Part shown: positions 1 through 12,827 of the stretch, piece after piece | How the letters are laid out: every line of letters begins with the position of its first letter | Numbering within the stretch: position 1 is the stretch's first letter | NCBI GenBank assembly: GCA_905250075.1 | Contig: CAJNOP010000004.1 | Location: 682,001 to 746,000 of the forward strand | Length of the DNA: 64,000 bases | Direction of reading: 5' to 3' | Source: Rotaria sp. Silwood1 | Taxonomy: Eukaryota; Rotifera; Eurotatoria; Philodinida; Philodinidae | Translations under genes and position numbers: made by a program | Notes under the pieces: model-generated | The model's input: the letters and a program-made list of their open reading frames with translations, nothing else | What the model was told of the DNA's origin: nothing | Database searches by the model: none

Positions 1-3000
1 GGTGGAATATTTCTTCAATTAGCACCAGGTTTAAAAACAATCTTAGAAGCATATTGTAATCAACATGCTAAAGCACTTTTTTTACTTAATCATAATAAGT
101 AATTATTTGACTTCTAGTTTTTTTACGTTTTTTTTTTTCTTTTACATTTTCAATACAAAAATAGAGATCGAATATTAACAGCTTTATCAAAAGTTGATAC
201 ATCAAATGATACTAATCATGCATATATACAATTAATTAAAAATTTATCATTACCATTAAATCGTTTAGAAAAATATGCTACTCTACTTAAAGAATATTTA
301 CATAATCTTGAAGTATATCATTTTATTAATTTATTTGAATAGAAATTTATTAATTTTGTTGTTTCAAAAGGAATTTCATATTGATCGTGGTGATGCACAA
401 CGAGCTGCGGAATATTATGCAGAATTAGCTGTAAATAATGAGATTAGGTTTTTTTTTTATTGCTAAAGTTTTTATTTTTTTTTTGGTGTTTAGTGTTCTG
501 GTGCTGAATGGCGTAAACGTAAAGAATGGGAACTTGATATAGTGCATAGTACTATACATGGACTTGATTCTGAAGTAAGATAAATTTTATTTGAAAAAAA
601 AAATGTTCGTTTTTTTCTTTTTTTTGTTGTATTTTATTTAAGTCTTTGATATCATTTGGTGATGCAATTTGTCTTAGTCCTGTTAATATACTTTCAGAAA
701 ATCTTGGACAAATAGCACTTGAACGTATTGCTATTCTTTATCCATCAACACTTTTTCTTCTATCAACAATAAAATCTTCAATAGCTCAACAAGAATATCA
801 AATAGAGGTTTAATTAAATAGAAAATTTTCTTTCAATTGTTGTTTATTTTTATTTTTCTGGTTTGTATTTATTAGAATCGTTTTCCAATAAATCAAATAA
901 CTGTTAGTAAAATTCTTGATGATAATATTTTAGGCAAACGTGCTTTAAAAATTAATGGTATGAATATTAAAAATTAAAAAAACAAAAAAAAAGAATTTCT
1001 TATAATTAAATCTTTATAGCTCCATCAAATCTATCAATGATTATTTCATTTCCAAGTCCAGTTGAATATCATGAATGGTGTGAAAAATTTTGTTCATTAT
1101 TATCTACAAAATCACCTCAATCTTATTATCATCATAATCTTAATGCGCCTTATACACCTCAACAAGTTTCAAAAGTATTTCATGAAAAAAAAAAAAAAAC
1201 TTTTAGCACAATCTCTACGAGATTAAAGTGTGAAACACGTTATAACTTCTTTTGCTAATCATAGAGAGATTGTTTTATTTATTCCATCTATTTTGGGATG
1301 TATTTCTCATTAATCTTTTACTTAGTCCTTCAGAAATGTAATAAGGAGATATTTCAATGAAAGATTATTGATATAGGACATTTCAAGCTAAACGGAACAC
1401 ATCCATCTTTCATTTGACTTTAGTTATTTACAAACCTTATTTTTCTGAATAAGTTCTGTTAGTATAGACATGTAAAAATGGGGGCTCTCTCAGCTGACTA
1501 TTAACTCTTTAGTTATCGGCAAAAGATAAACATACGTAAAATAGAATAGATGTATATCACACATGTTTGTGTTTCTTCCGTTAGGATTTTAGCATGGGCC
1601 GTAACCATATGATGATGTAGAAAGCTTCTGTTACATGACCTTAAAGTAATTAGCTAATATCTCTCTAATCATAATAGATAAGTTCTGAAGACTTCAGAAT
1701 ATATTCTACGAGACGAATCGTATCCAAGGTAAAATTTTCAACAAGATTAGTCTGTAGGAAAAAATTTCTCTTAAAAACTAGTTTTCTAGAGATTCTAATG
1801 CAAGATTTTTATCGTGTGGGATTGATTCTGAATTTCTCATTTTGTTACAAGAGCATTTTATTTTCCTTTGCATATTTCTTATTCCATCATATCACTAATG
1901 AAAAGAAAATCGATGGTTTTTTTTTTCAGAATCTAGATATGGTCAAAAAGAAGAAGTCTCCATAGAAATTTTGTAGTTTCAATTCGAAATTTTCTTAAAC
2001 TAAACTTTATGACATGAACATCATTGTCCTTTTTCATGTTATATCGCTAACACTAGGTTAATTACTGATAATTTCTTTGAATCAAGGTCTCTAACGCTGA
2101 TTTTTTTTACAGTAATATAACATACATGTAACATATAATTATTTCTTCTAGGAAAGTTCATCATCTCGAGTTACGCATGTTTTGTTATGCGAAATTACAT
2201 CGTTAATGAATGATTTCACTCAAATAAGGTCTACGAGAGAGAGAGAAAGCGTCAAACATTTAATCCTATCATATTTCATACAATAATAATTTTTTTTCCA
2301 ATAACGATTTTCAAATACATATTTTATTTAGTCGGCATCATCATTAACTGGTACAATGACGAAAACACCACCACAGAGTTCTGGTAATGCTTCTTTGAAG
2401 AATCCACTTCGTTCACCAACACCAAAAACTACTTTGCAACCTGCAGCATGGTCTAAGGGTTGTCTACGACCTCATTCACCATTACGACCTCGTCAACAAG
2501 GTCCTATTAATACTTATTCATCGAGTACAACAGCTGGTACAAATTTAATGGGTTCACCAACACCATCCTCAGGTACTAGTATTAATATGAATGATTCATC
2601 AAATATTCAAAATGAAAGTGGATCTAATCGAACACTTAAACGTTTTATGACAATGAAAAAATCAAAAGCCAATGAATTTCTTAAACGAGGTAGAGAAAAT
2701 TTTTAAAAAAAAATAATTTTCTTTTTTCTTTTTTTATATTGTTAATTGTTTTTCTTAGTTGAAACAAGTGAAGGTGATTCACTTTTACTTTCTGTTATTG
2801 AAGCATATTGTATAACAAATACGAATAGTGGTACTGCTATTGCTGGTTTAAATTCTCTTTTATCTAAAACACGACATTCAATACCAGCAACTGGTATAAT
2901 TTAAATAATCTTTTCTTGTAATGCTCTTTATTTTTCTAACAGGAACGACTGGTAGTAGTAATCTTGAACATCCATTACCATCAATTAGCGGACAACAAAA

Positions 3001-3279
3001 TATTTCATCTGATCATTCAAACATTCCATTATCATCAGTTCAATCAATAAATACAACAAATATTGATATGTAATTTTTTTCAATTTCTTTTCTTTTTACT
3101 CTATTAATTCTTAAAAAACATTTTTTTAATTTAGTGAACGTCGTACAATGCTAGATATGATGAATGAACTTCGTTTAGGATTTCGAACACTTCAACAAGA
3201 ACTTGAAGAAGAAAAACGAGCACGTCGACAATTAGAAAGTCAGATACAACGATTACTTATTGTTACAAGTGGAAAATAA
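1..3279 (+). CDS. ARHGEF7: Rho guanine nucleotide exchange factor 7 (beta-PIX) orthologue, 3' part
   Basis: Partial gene; the 5' end lies outside the window and base 1 is a codon start. My exons are 1-98, 165-312, 371-430, 494-574, 643-807, 876-957, 1020-1174, 2332-2689, 2759-2893, 2943-3069 and 3135-3279. All phases agree and give 517 codons plus TAA. Exons 1-4 encode the second half of a DH domain (EAYCNQHAKAL, LEKYATLL, EWRKRKEWEL). Exons 5-7 encode the PH domain, ending around EYHEWCEKF. Exon 8 is a Ser/Pro linker with the PIX-specific Trp...CLRP..PLRP motif and a basic KRFMTMKKSK stretch. Exon 9 carries the GIT-binding core (SVIEAYC). The last exon is a charged coiled coil. In animals beta-PIX activates Rac/Cdc42 in complex with GIT at focal adhesions. 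The protein ends in TSGK, so the PDZ-binding tail of some vertebrate isoforms is absent. The match spans DH through coiled coil in order, so the assignment is firm. Confidence 0.9.
1175..2331 (+). other. Long intron of the ARHGEF7-like gene
   Basis: This 1157-bp intron lies between the PH-domain exons and the Ser/Pro linker exon, while the gene's other introns are about 50-70 bp. It starts GTATTT and ends in a T-rich tract plus TTTAG. I see no terminal inverted repeat, coding ORF or RNA gene in it. It may carry an enhancer, an alternative first exon or an old insertion; nothing in the sequence decides this. Confidence 0.7.
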
Positions 3280-3541
3280 ATAAAATCTCATTAAGAACAT
3301 TTCTCATACACTCTTTCTTTATCTTTTATATCAGGTTTTGTCACATATATGCTTTTGTACAATTTACTCAGTTTTGTTTTTTGTTTTTCTTCCATTTCTA
3401 TTTGCAATAATAATAAAAAAAATCCAAATCTTTAGCGCTCATTTATCATTCACTTTTTTAAAATTAATTCTTAATTAAGATTCTGATTTATATAAATATG
3501 AATTTTTTTTTGTTTTGAATTTAAAAGAAAATATTTAAAAT

Positions 3542-6500
3542 ATGCTTTCAAATAAATCAGAAAGTGTTAAAGTACTAATACGTTGTCGTCCATTTAATCA
3601 AAAAGAAATTATAAATCATTCAATAAAATGTATTGATATACAACAATTAGATAATAAAAATCATCAATGTATTATTAAATTAATTAGTCCGAAAAGATAT
3701 CGTAGAAGAATATCTCGTTTATTTCGTTTTGATTCATTTTATGATGAAAATCATCGAACAGAACATATATTTCAAGATTTTGTTCAATCATTAGTATATG
3801 ATGTTACATTAAATGGTTATTCGGGTACTGTTTTTGCTTATGGACAGACTGGATCTGGTAGTAAATTGAGATTTTATTAGAAAAATATATATATATTTTT
3901 TTTTATTGTTTTATATTCAATAGGTAAATCATGGACAATGGCTGGTTGTTCATGTCATTCAGAAAGTGGATTAATTTCAAATGCTATTGAACATGTTTTT
4001 TATCTTGTTCATCAACATCAATCAAATAATGAACAAGGACAAGAATTTACAATTAAATGTGCTTATCTTGAAAGTAAAATTTAGTTTTGATAAATATTCA
4101 AACTGAAAGATATCTCCCATTTTCGAGATTTCTAATAAAACTTATCGAGAATAAGTTTGTATATTCTTAACATAAAGATCAAGCAGTATTGTTTCAAGAA
4201 CTAACAGTTTTATTTTCTTCTGTTTGTCCACTATGTTTCATTTCTTTAATCAAAGGATATTTCATTTATTAAAACGCATAAACAGGAGTTAGAGTTTGAC
4301 AATTAGTTGATAGATAATTGACTCTTTTTTTTCGTACTATATAGTAACTATGAGTACAACAGCGGAAAACAAATATTTTTCAAGTCATTTTCATAAACCA
4401 ATTTATAATAGTCCAGCAAACCGAACTAGTTTGATCATTATTAGTCAGTTACAACTCTAGTTTCAGATAGATCTTAACGAGTAGAGAATAAATTGGCATA
4501 TACTCAAATTTTTCGAATGCGATGTTCTATGAGATACTGGTATCAAAATAACCCACATTTTTGCCCTCAGTTTGTCCGAAATGCTATATTCAATCGACCT
4601 TGAAACCTTCTTACAGGTACTAGATACTGTTTGGTGTGTGTATCTTTATAATCTTTTGTTCTTCGAATAAAAAGCTAAACTATCAAACCCTACAAAATGC
4701 ATTCTTTTTTTGCATTGAGTTTCTTTTGTAGGAACTACCGATAATCAACGAAACACAATTTTCTGAGACAAAAAGAATACTCATCTCAAACAGTGTATAG
4801 TACATGTGAAAAAAAGTTTCAACTGGATAGGATGTACTAGACTGAAGAAATCCAGGCTTCACTATGTCTATTACATAAATTTTGATATCGTCTCAATTTC
4901 TTTAACGGATAAAGACTATTTTCGGGTCACGAAAGATGATGAGTATCCTTAATTTCCAAGTTTTTTATAAATATAAAATCTAAGGGCAAATTATTCATAG
5001 TCTATAATGAAGAATTACATGATTTATTATTACCTCGTACTTCATTAAAATCGTCTTCTCGCCTTGAATTACGTGAAAATCCTCGCTCATCAGGTGTACA
5101 TATAACAAATTTAACTTGGAAAAAGGTTTATACAATAGATGAATGTATAAAATTAAAAAGATTAGGTGATTTAGCACGAACAATGGGTTCAACACAAATG
5201 AATCGAGATTCATCCAGATCACATACAATGTTTTCTCTTTCAATTCAATATCAACATAATAATCAAACAAAAATTTTTCGTCAAGGAAAATTAAATTTTG
5301 TTGATCTTGGTAATTTTTCAATGTTGAATTTTATTTTGTTTAAAAAAAGAAAACTTTTAGCTGGTAGTGAACGTCAAATAAAAACTGGTGCCAGTGGTCA
5401 ACAATTACTTGAATCAGCTAAAATTAATCTATCTTTATCAGCATTAAATAAAGTTATATCATCATTAGTACAAACAAATACAACACATATACCATATCGT
5501 GATTCAAAATTAACACGTCTTTTACAAGATAGTATTGGTGGAACTACTAAAACAATTATGATTGCATGTATATCACCTTCAGAAGATAATTATGATGAAA
5601 CATTATGTACACTTCGGTAAATAAAAACAATAAATAATATTTAATTTATTCCTTATGATGATTCCAATGAAGTAATAAGTTTGAAACATATAATTGCCAA
5701 ATATAAGGAAAAAACATAATCATTCAGATTTAGAACATCTATAGAAATGTTGCAGTTAACCGAACGTTTTCATTGAGAAATGTCATCAGGTTAGATAAAG
5801 TTATATAAGGTGTACTCTAGTGACCCTTCAAGATGAGAATGATTTGACAAAATTCTGTATAAAGTTTGCGTAAAGCTGATGTAGGACAGAAACGTCTCAT
5901 TTTGTAGAGAACATTTCGCTGTATCATTTCCTGGGGTGTGAATAAATTTTTTTACCCGAGCTGTAAACACTCAAAAAAATTGAAGGTTTGTTTTTCTGGA
6001 AAATCTGGCATACTCATTCTGTATTTTACAATTTCTTCACTATCCAGCTTTTCGTGAGTTGAACGAATGGTATTGATTACTCATAGTAGACATTTTCATC
6101 ATATATTTTGATTGTTCGTAGAAAAAAATTTCATTTTTACAGGCATAAAAAATAGATTCATTCGAATTCAAAGAGAATTCTCTTGTTTTAGAATTCGATA
6201 GAGTTCATTAGACAGTCTTATCATAATCAAGTTCATCGAATGAATATTAATACAGTCTTATATTAGAACACTTAATAAATTTTTCTTCTATTTATTTTAA
6301 TTATTAATCAATACTTCGAAAACTTGCAGAATTTATTTCATTCAATTGAAATATTATTTCATTGAAACAAAAATTTTTTATATTTAATTATTTTAGTTAT
6401 GCATCTCGTACAAAAAATATTCGTAATACACCAATTATTAATGAAAATTCATCGTATGTACTTCTTCAACAATATGCTGAAGAAATCGAACGATTACGAG

Positions 6501-7779
6501 CAATAATTAATTCTTCAAATATACATATGAATTCTTTATCACGTTCAATTTTATTAAATGAAGTTAAATTAGATGATCAACATTCAATTAAAACTATTTG
6601 TGATCATCAAATATCATCTGATAATTCACCTATAATAAAGTAAATTATTAATATTTAGTCTTCTACTATTTATTGTTTATTTAATATAGATGTCAACGTA
6701 CAGTAAGTTGTCAAACAATGTCAATTATGATTGACACTGTTATTTCTTCAACACAAACAACATATGATACTAATGATTATGATTATAAACAATTAGTTAT
6801 AGTTTTTGATGAAAATCAACATAGTTATCAATTTCTTGCTTGGCATACATGTCAAAATTCTTCAGAATACAATCGACAGTTGATAATACTTGTCAAAGAA
6901 AATAAAAATGAAAATAGTTGGTTAGGTACATTAATAACAACAACAACAACAATAGAAAATAAACCATTATTATGGAAAAATCATTTATATCATCGTCAAC
7001 ATCAATTACGTTTATCAAAACAAACAGATTCTATTATAACTCATTTTAAAATACAAGAAACAATTGATGTAATAGTAAGATTAAATAATTGTATACGCAT
7101 TTACAAATATAAAAAAATATCATAGTCTATCAAATGTTATATAAGAAAATTTTCATAATATTATAACATCTAGTCAGTCAATTTTGCTAAAAATCTTAAG
7201 GAAGTTTTTAAATTGACTTAGATATAAATTTAATATTATTTATAAATTTCTTATATAGTGAAATCATCGTATCTATTCATTTAAGATTGATTATAACTTT
7301 TCTTATTCTTCTAGTCTTCATTATCAACGTTTTCATTGATTCTCTATACTTCATCAAATTATATTATCGTTAATAATATATTTTTATCTTCAAATCATAA
7401 AAATCAATCTATTAATAATCATTTTATAACATTAAAAGAAAGTACTGGTATTATTTATTATCTTTCAGATATGTTATATTCATTATCAACAAATGAATTA
7501 TTAGTTTTTATGTTGGATCAATATCATCATTATTATTTACATCATATTATATTAAATGAAAATGAAAATTTTTTATTTGAAAATAATGAACAAATTGAAA
7601 TTGAACATTGTTGTTGTTGTTTAAATAATGAAAATAAATCTATGAAAAATAAATTAATATCTTGTTCACATTATTTATCATTTGTTAATATGTCATGTGA
7701 AATAGAACAAGAAAATACAATACATGAAACAAATATACACTTTGTCAACTTAGATAATAATTTTATATATTTGGATTAA
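3542..7779 (+). CDS. Kinesin motor protein, kinesin-2-like, short tail
   Basis: My exons are 3542-3857, 3924-4073, 5001-5309, 5361-5616, 6397-6639, 6690-7074 and 7315-7779, giving 707 aa. The motor domain spans about residues 8-345. It has the P-loop GQTGSGKS (101-108, split by intron 1), IYNEELHDLL, switch I NRDSSRSH (near 222), switch II DLAGSER (near 258, split by an intron), INLSLSALNKVISSL and YRDSKLTRLLQDS. The neck begins YASRTKNIRNTPIINE and continues into LLQQYAEEIERLRAII, which resembles kinesin-2 (KIF3/KIF17) and places the motor at the N-terminus, so plus-end directed transport along microtubules is expected. The C-terminal half (after about 430) is N/H/T-rich and I recognise no domain in it. 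The last two exons are the least certain: the intron 7075-7314 joins two long open stretches in phase, but without it the protein would stop at 7125. The start is 262 bp after the preceding gene. Confidence 0.85.
4074..5000 (+). other. Long intron 2 of the kinesin gene
   Basis: This 927-bp intron lies within the motor domain, GTAAAA to TTCATAG. It interrupts the codon for the Ile of IYNEELHDLL. No ORF, RNA gene or terminal repeat is visible. Confidence 0.75.
5617..6396 (+). other. Long intron 4 of the kinesin gene
   Basis: This 780-bp intron lies between the end of the motor core and the neck, GTAAAT to TTTTAG. It separates ...DETLCTLR from YASRTKN. I see nothing else in it. Confidence 0.75.
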
Positions 7780-7957
7780 ACGAAAAAAAAAAAAAATATA
7801 TATATATATCAAGTTTCATTTTTTAATCATTTAAAGATTAATTTTCACACACACCTGTTGTTTATTCCCATATATCTGTATATATTAATCAAAGATAAAT
7901 ACCTGATATTTTCACAAAAATACTTTTCTTTTCACTATACTTTTATTGTCTACCAAC

Positions 7958-8741
7958 ATGAAGCTTTGTCTTGTTGCCCTTTTTGTTGTTCTTTTTTCAG
8001 GTAAAATGAAATTTTTGTTTTTGCTTTTTTTGGTTTTTTTTTTTAATAATAAACAAAAATTATTTTAAGTATCATCTTATGCTGCCAAGCCTCTATTACT
8101 TGGTTCACTTTGTTTAAATCAAGTGAACTGTTTTGTTAATCCATGTCAAGTATGTAAAATGTTTTTTCTTTATAAAATATATTCTTTTTCAAAAATAAAA
8201 ATTAAAAATTAAAGGTCTCACGATGCGATGGATATCCCGGTGCTTCATGTGTGTAAGTAGGAAAAAATAAAAACAAAAAGAAAGAAATCAACTAAAAATT
8301 CTTCTCATTTATTAGTGCAAATTATTGTGGTGGTTGTTTTGCACATTGGTATTTAGAAGGCAAACGAATTTCTTGTATGAATTGATTATATATAGAATAT
8401 TCAAATTAAATTGATTCTTTTTATGTGTACATAGGCTCAGATTTAGAAATGAAACAACCAGTTGAAACTCAAGAGAGTATGTTTTGTAAAAACATTAGGA
8501 TCTTATAAATATAATCATTGAATTATTTAGCCAAATGTATTACAGTTAACTGTTTTGTCAATCCATGTGGTTTTGCTAAATGTAATAAACATCCAGAAGC
8601 TGTATGCCGGTATGTTAATATTAAATTCTTTATTTGTCTAAAAATATCTTTTGAAATCTTTTTTTTTTTCTCAGAGCCAACTATTGTGGTGGTTGTCATG
8701 CTTGGTTTTACGTTAATAACAAACGTGTGCAATGCGACTAA
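7958..8741 (+). CDS. Small secreted protein with two tandem Cys-rich modules
   Basis: Seven small exons: 7958-8000, 8070-8149, 8215-8252, 8316-8374, 8435-8476, 8531-8609 and 8675-8741, in phase throughout (135 aa). Residues 1 to about 18 form a signal peptide (MKLCLVALFVVLFS, cut after Ala/Ser). Two copies of one module follow: VNCFVNPC...C......C.ANYCGGCFAHW...ISC and VNCFVNPC...C......C.ANYCGGCHAWF...VQC. Each copy has eight cysteines at matching spacing. An intron falls just before the conserved ANYCGGC in both copies, as expected from exon duplication. I do not recognise a named domain; the pattern suggests a disulfide-stabilised extracellular peptide, and inhibitor, antimicrobial or matrix roles are all open. 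It ends 94 bp before the end of the convergent gene. Skipping the splice at 8374 would stop the protein a few codons later, giving a one-module form. Confidence 0.75.
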
Positions 8742-8835
8742 AAACAAAAAAAGATTTTTTTCTCGTATTTACAAAACAAATGACAATAAAACAAAAGAAA
8801 AAAAAAGAAAAAGACAAGAAATAAAATAAAAATTT

Positions 8836-11613
8836 TCAACATAAAGTTTCATGAATATAAGATAATGGTGCTTGATAAGGATCTGATATATTTTCTAAAT
8901 TCATATAAATATGATCTGATTGAGATGTTGGATAAAAGTAACTTTCAACTTCACGATCACATAATAAATCATCAAGCGAATCAAGTGTATATTCTTGCTG
9001 AAGCAATGTACTAGGATTTAATTGTTTTTGTGATGATACATGATTAGGAGCTTGTGATATCATAAGAACAGTACCCACGGAATGTCTTTGTTTAGCTGGT
9101 TGCTGTTGTTGTTGTTGTTGTTTTTGTTGTTTAAGTAATGTTAAACCATAAGAATTATTTAATAAATCTTCATTTGTTTCTGTTGGATATGAATGAAAAT
9201 AATATTGTTTTGTAACAATATGTTTTGATGATGGACGACGAAATTCAACTTCATTTTTTGATAATAATGGAGAAAATCGATAAACATCTTTTTGTGATTT
9301 TTCTTGATGTTTTATTGAAAGATTTTCTTTATTTGAAATTTGTTCATTTGTACTAGCAATAGTTCGTCGACGTGAAAAATCAATGTTACGATGATGATGA
9401 TGAGACTTTGATGAATGATTATCAGATTTTTGTTGTTTTGATGATTGTAGTGGTGTTATTCTTTCTGACATTCCTTTTGTAAGAATCGATGAAGAAAATG
9501 ATGAAGCAGGAGAAATTGTTCGTTGTGATTGTTGTTCAATTATTGGTCGAGTGATTCTTGTTACTAACGACGAACTTCGTTTAGGTGGTCTGATATTCGC
9601 TCGAGTGTTTTTCATGACAACAGTTATTGCTAAAACATACACAGATACACCTTGAATGTGAATATTTACTTTGGAAGTGCTGCCACTACCTCCTACATTT
9701 TGCTTCGTTTTCTTTTTACCTTTTTTTCCTCTTATTCCTATAGATTATTGATGTTTATAATATTCAAATAGATGCAAGGTGGTTGGCAAGGTAGAAAAAG
9801 TAGTTTAAGGTATATAAAGAATATTTGTCTACAAATCCGTCACATCCATAATGCTCTATGACAAAATTCGGGGAAGAAAAAAGAAAAAACATTGGAGGCA
9901 TTATTAGGTATTCTACTGTGTCCAAGCAAACATTTGTTGTTCTGTTGCCACAACAAAATAAAGATGATGAATTAAAAATTTAATTTTATCAAAATATACG
10001 ATAGAGAAACTTCATGTTAATGAGTATAAGAAATTTTTTAATGAAAAAAAAGAAAAACAAAATTATCATGTTTTGAAAGAGAAGAAATTGTAGTTTTATG
10101 TAAACATAAGTGTTAATAGATGAATTTTGTTTGTGAAACAAAAAACACTAACAAGAGAAGCAAAAATTTAGTTACTATAACTTACATGAATTAGACTATG
10201 TTGTCCTTTTTAAACTGATGATTTTTAACTACTACTACTACTACTACGAACTCTAACAAAAATTTTGATTTTGTGTAGGTGGTGTGTTTTTCGTTTCACC
10301 TTGTTTCTTCTTTCTTCTTCTACTCTTTTGCCTAGCGTTCTTTATCCATCTTCACTTTACAAAGATGTATGGTGTTTGCTTCGTGTGTCATTTTTTCTTT
10401 CTCCTAACATTCATACAGGAGTCAAGCAACAAATGTGTGCATGTCATATTGTATACCATCATCAACACTTGAAGATATGAGTCAACTTTAAAGTTAAATT
10501 TAATCAAAGACAGAGAAAAGAAAAAAATAGGATTGAAATCAAAAGCAAGGTATTATATTTATATATATATCATTGTCAAGTGTTTTTTTTCACTTAAAAT
10601 AAAATTAAAAAAAAAAAAGACAACACCATCGAAATCGTTTCTTTTTTCTTACCTTGATCATCATTTTTAACAGAAGATGACGATGTGGTTTTTTGTTTAC
10701 TTGAGTTAATAAATGAGATATCGTTTCTATGTTGTCCATTTTTTGTTATTTTTTCTGTTTGATTAAGCCATGCAGAAATTTTTTCAAAATTACCTCTTGA
10801 TTGTCTCATTGGTGAATTATTATAATATGTAAATGGTAATGAAATAGTATTACTTGTTGTTAATGATGATGGTAATACATCATATATTGTTGTATGTTGA
10901 TGATATTGACGAAGTATATTAGTAGATGATATTTGCCTTGAAGTTGTTGATCTCATTGTTTTTGTATGTATATGTTTAGTTCTTGATGGTTGAAGAAGAC
11001 TTTTAAGTTTACTTAAAAGATTATGAAGACCTTGAAAAAATACAATAAGAAAGAAAATATCTTTATCATAATCCTAAGATAATAATAGTGGGAGGTACGA
11101 TGGAAAAATAGCTCTGTTTACATTGAAAAAAAAACTACTGGGACCGATAATTTTTCCCAAGGACGAATGTAGACAAATTGGTACAATCTTTATATATTTT
11201 TTTTTGTCTCGTTTCTGTTTTGTTAGAGAATAGAATGATAGATAGATACAGTATTCAGATGATGGAATAGAAATATAGAGAAAATGTCATCGTTAGAACG
11301 ACTACTAACGAAATAGCTTGAGCATTAGATAGATTCTTTCACCATATGCATTTTTATTCTTCATTTTTTTACCCTTTGATTTTGTCTTATGTTGTTCTTG
11401 ATCAGAATGTTGCTTATGGGCAATCGATGATGACTTTTTCAAACATGGATCTTTAGTATTCGATACAGAGGAACCACCTGTTGAATAACCGCTGGAAGTT
11501 GTTGTCGTTGTATCGGGTGATAAAGTACCTGAAGTCGATTTCTTAAGCACATTTGGAATTTTTGGTGTTTGTAATAATGATTGATGTTGTCGATGATGTC
11601 TGTTAGATAACAT
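8836..11613 (-). CDS. Low-complexity Ser/Thr/Gln-rich protein, family unknown
   Basis: Three exons on the minus strand: 11613-11343, 11030-10653 and 9629-8836, giving 480 aa. All junctions are phase 1 with donors GTGAAA and GTAAGA. A second acceptor 21 bp upstream (exon starting at 9650) is also in phase and would add seven residues. The ATG at 11613 has in-frame stops just upstream. The protein is largely disordered: a Thr/Ser run near residue 37, basic KSKGKKMKNKN at the end of exon 1, His-rich and polyQ stretches in exon 3, and a more ordered acidic C-terminus (YTLDSLDDLLCDREVE, then YMNLENISDPYQ). The polarity fits a cytoplasmic scaffold or regulatory protein, but I do not recognise a family. 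A micro-exon inside the 1-kb second intron cannot be excluded. The gene converges on the Cys-rich gene. Confidence 0.6.
9101..9129 (-). repeat. CAA/CAG repeat encoding polyglutamine
   Basis: A GTT/GCT run on the plus strand reads as CAA/CAG on the coding strand and gives a tract of eight Gln just after LLKQQK. It probably varies in length between alleles. Confidence 0.8.
9630..10652 (-). other. Long intron 2 of the disordered-protein gene
   Basis: About 1 kb without a convincing exon. It includes an ACT trinucleotide run at about 10229-10247. A possible in-phase micro-exon of 18 bp lies near 9717-9734 (minus strand, acceptor CTATAG, donor GTAAAA), but nothing independent supports it. Confidence 0.45.
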
Positions 11614-11902
11614 AGTATATTATTAAAAATTCAATTATATCTATAATGGATAGTATTTTATTTAACATAACATGTTTGCTGTCTGTGGTATTTGATATTC
11701 TTTTTTTTTTAAATTGAACTTAAATAGAAAAAGAAATAAAAAAAAAAAGACAAGCTGAATGATTAATAAACCGTAAGACAAAAAATGATGTGTAGTGTAC
11801 GATGTCACGTCTGAAAATCGAGAAATGACAATGATGAATTTACACAGCTTGTCGTCCTTTTTTCTCCTTCTTTCTCTATCATTCGATACCACCACAATAC
11901 AC

Positions 11903-11932
11903 AATATATATATATATATGTATATATATATA
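11903..11932. repeat. AT dinucleotide microsatellite
   Basis: An (AT)n tract interrupted once by a G, upstream of the minus-strand gene. The neighbouring 80 bases are also TATA-rich. Confidence 0.85.
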
Positions 11933-12798
11933 TTTATGTATATCTGTGTTTATATGTGCATCATTTTTCAATTTTCCATATGTATATAAATATATATATA
12001 AATGTAAATATGATTGGTAGAGTGAGTCTCTATAAAGAGCAAACTCTTTCAATATTTCGTTGTTCACTCATACTTATGTTTTACGCTCATAATTGGCGTC
12101 TGGCGATTGTCAACATGTATAAACGAAAGGAACGAATACTTATATATAAAGAACAATTTGCTTTACTCGTGTGCTCTCTTCGTATGTTACTATCGGCTGG
12201 TCTCACTCATTATTCGTTGTCATCATATTGCCTCTCCTAATCATGTATAGTACATATATATATATATTTATACTATATATAAGTTGCAACTCAACGGAAG
12301 TAAACATATACAATGTCGAGTAGAGTTCTATGTGTAAACGTGCATATCTCGAGGTCACTAAAGACGATTCTGCCATCGTCATTTTTCGCTCAATCAAACT
12401 CAATTTGTTGTACAGCATGTGGGTTGACATTGGTACATAGACGATAGTAGGCGGAAAAAAAAGCGATCGTTAATACAAAGTGTATTTTCCTATTAGTAAC
12501 TAGTAGTCATTAGAACAGAAATGGATTGAAGAAACGAGACGATTTCTAACTTATCTGTCTCTTTTTTTTTTCTCTTCTTTTTTTTCCTCTTTTTTTCTAG
12601 TATATAGACATGAAAAAAGAAACTGTCAATGACCTGAAGCCATTTGCTTGTGTCTAGTGCTTGACTAACTCTACTTTTGTTATAATTGCATTTTACACAC
12701 ACATATATCAAAAAAGGGAAAAGAAACTGAGAGACAAAAGAGTCTACTCACAGGAAATGAGTTATGACATAAGCATTAGATTATAGCTTGTAGAAAGT

Positions 12799-12827
12799 AT
12801 GTGTGTGTGTGAGAGAGATAGAGAGAG
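12799..12827. repeat. GT/GA microsatellite
   Basis: A (GT)n run passes directly into a GAGAGA/GATAGA run. Confidence 0.85.

Noticed and set aside
11795-12430. Overlapping short ORFs on both strands
   Set aside because: They run through AT microsatellite and promoter-like sequence of the minus-strand gene and carry no protein signature.
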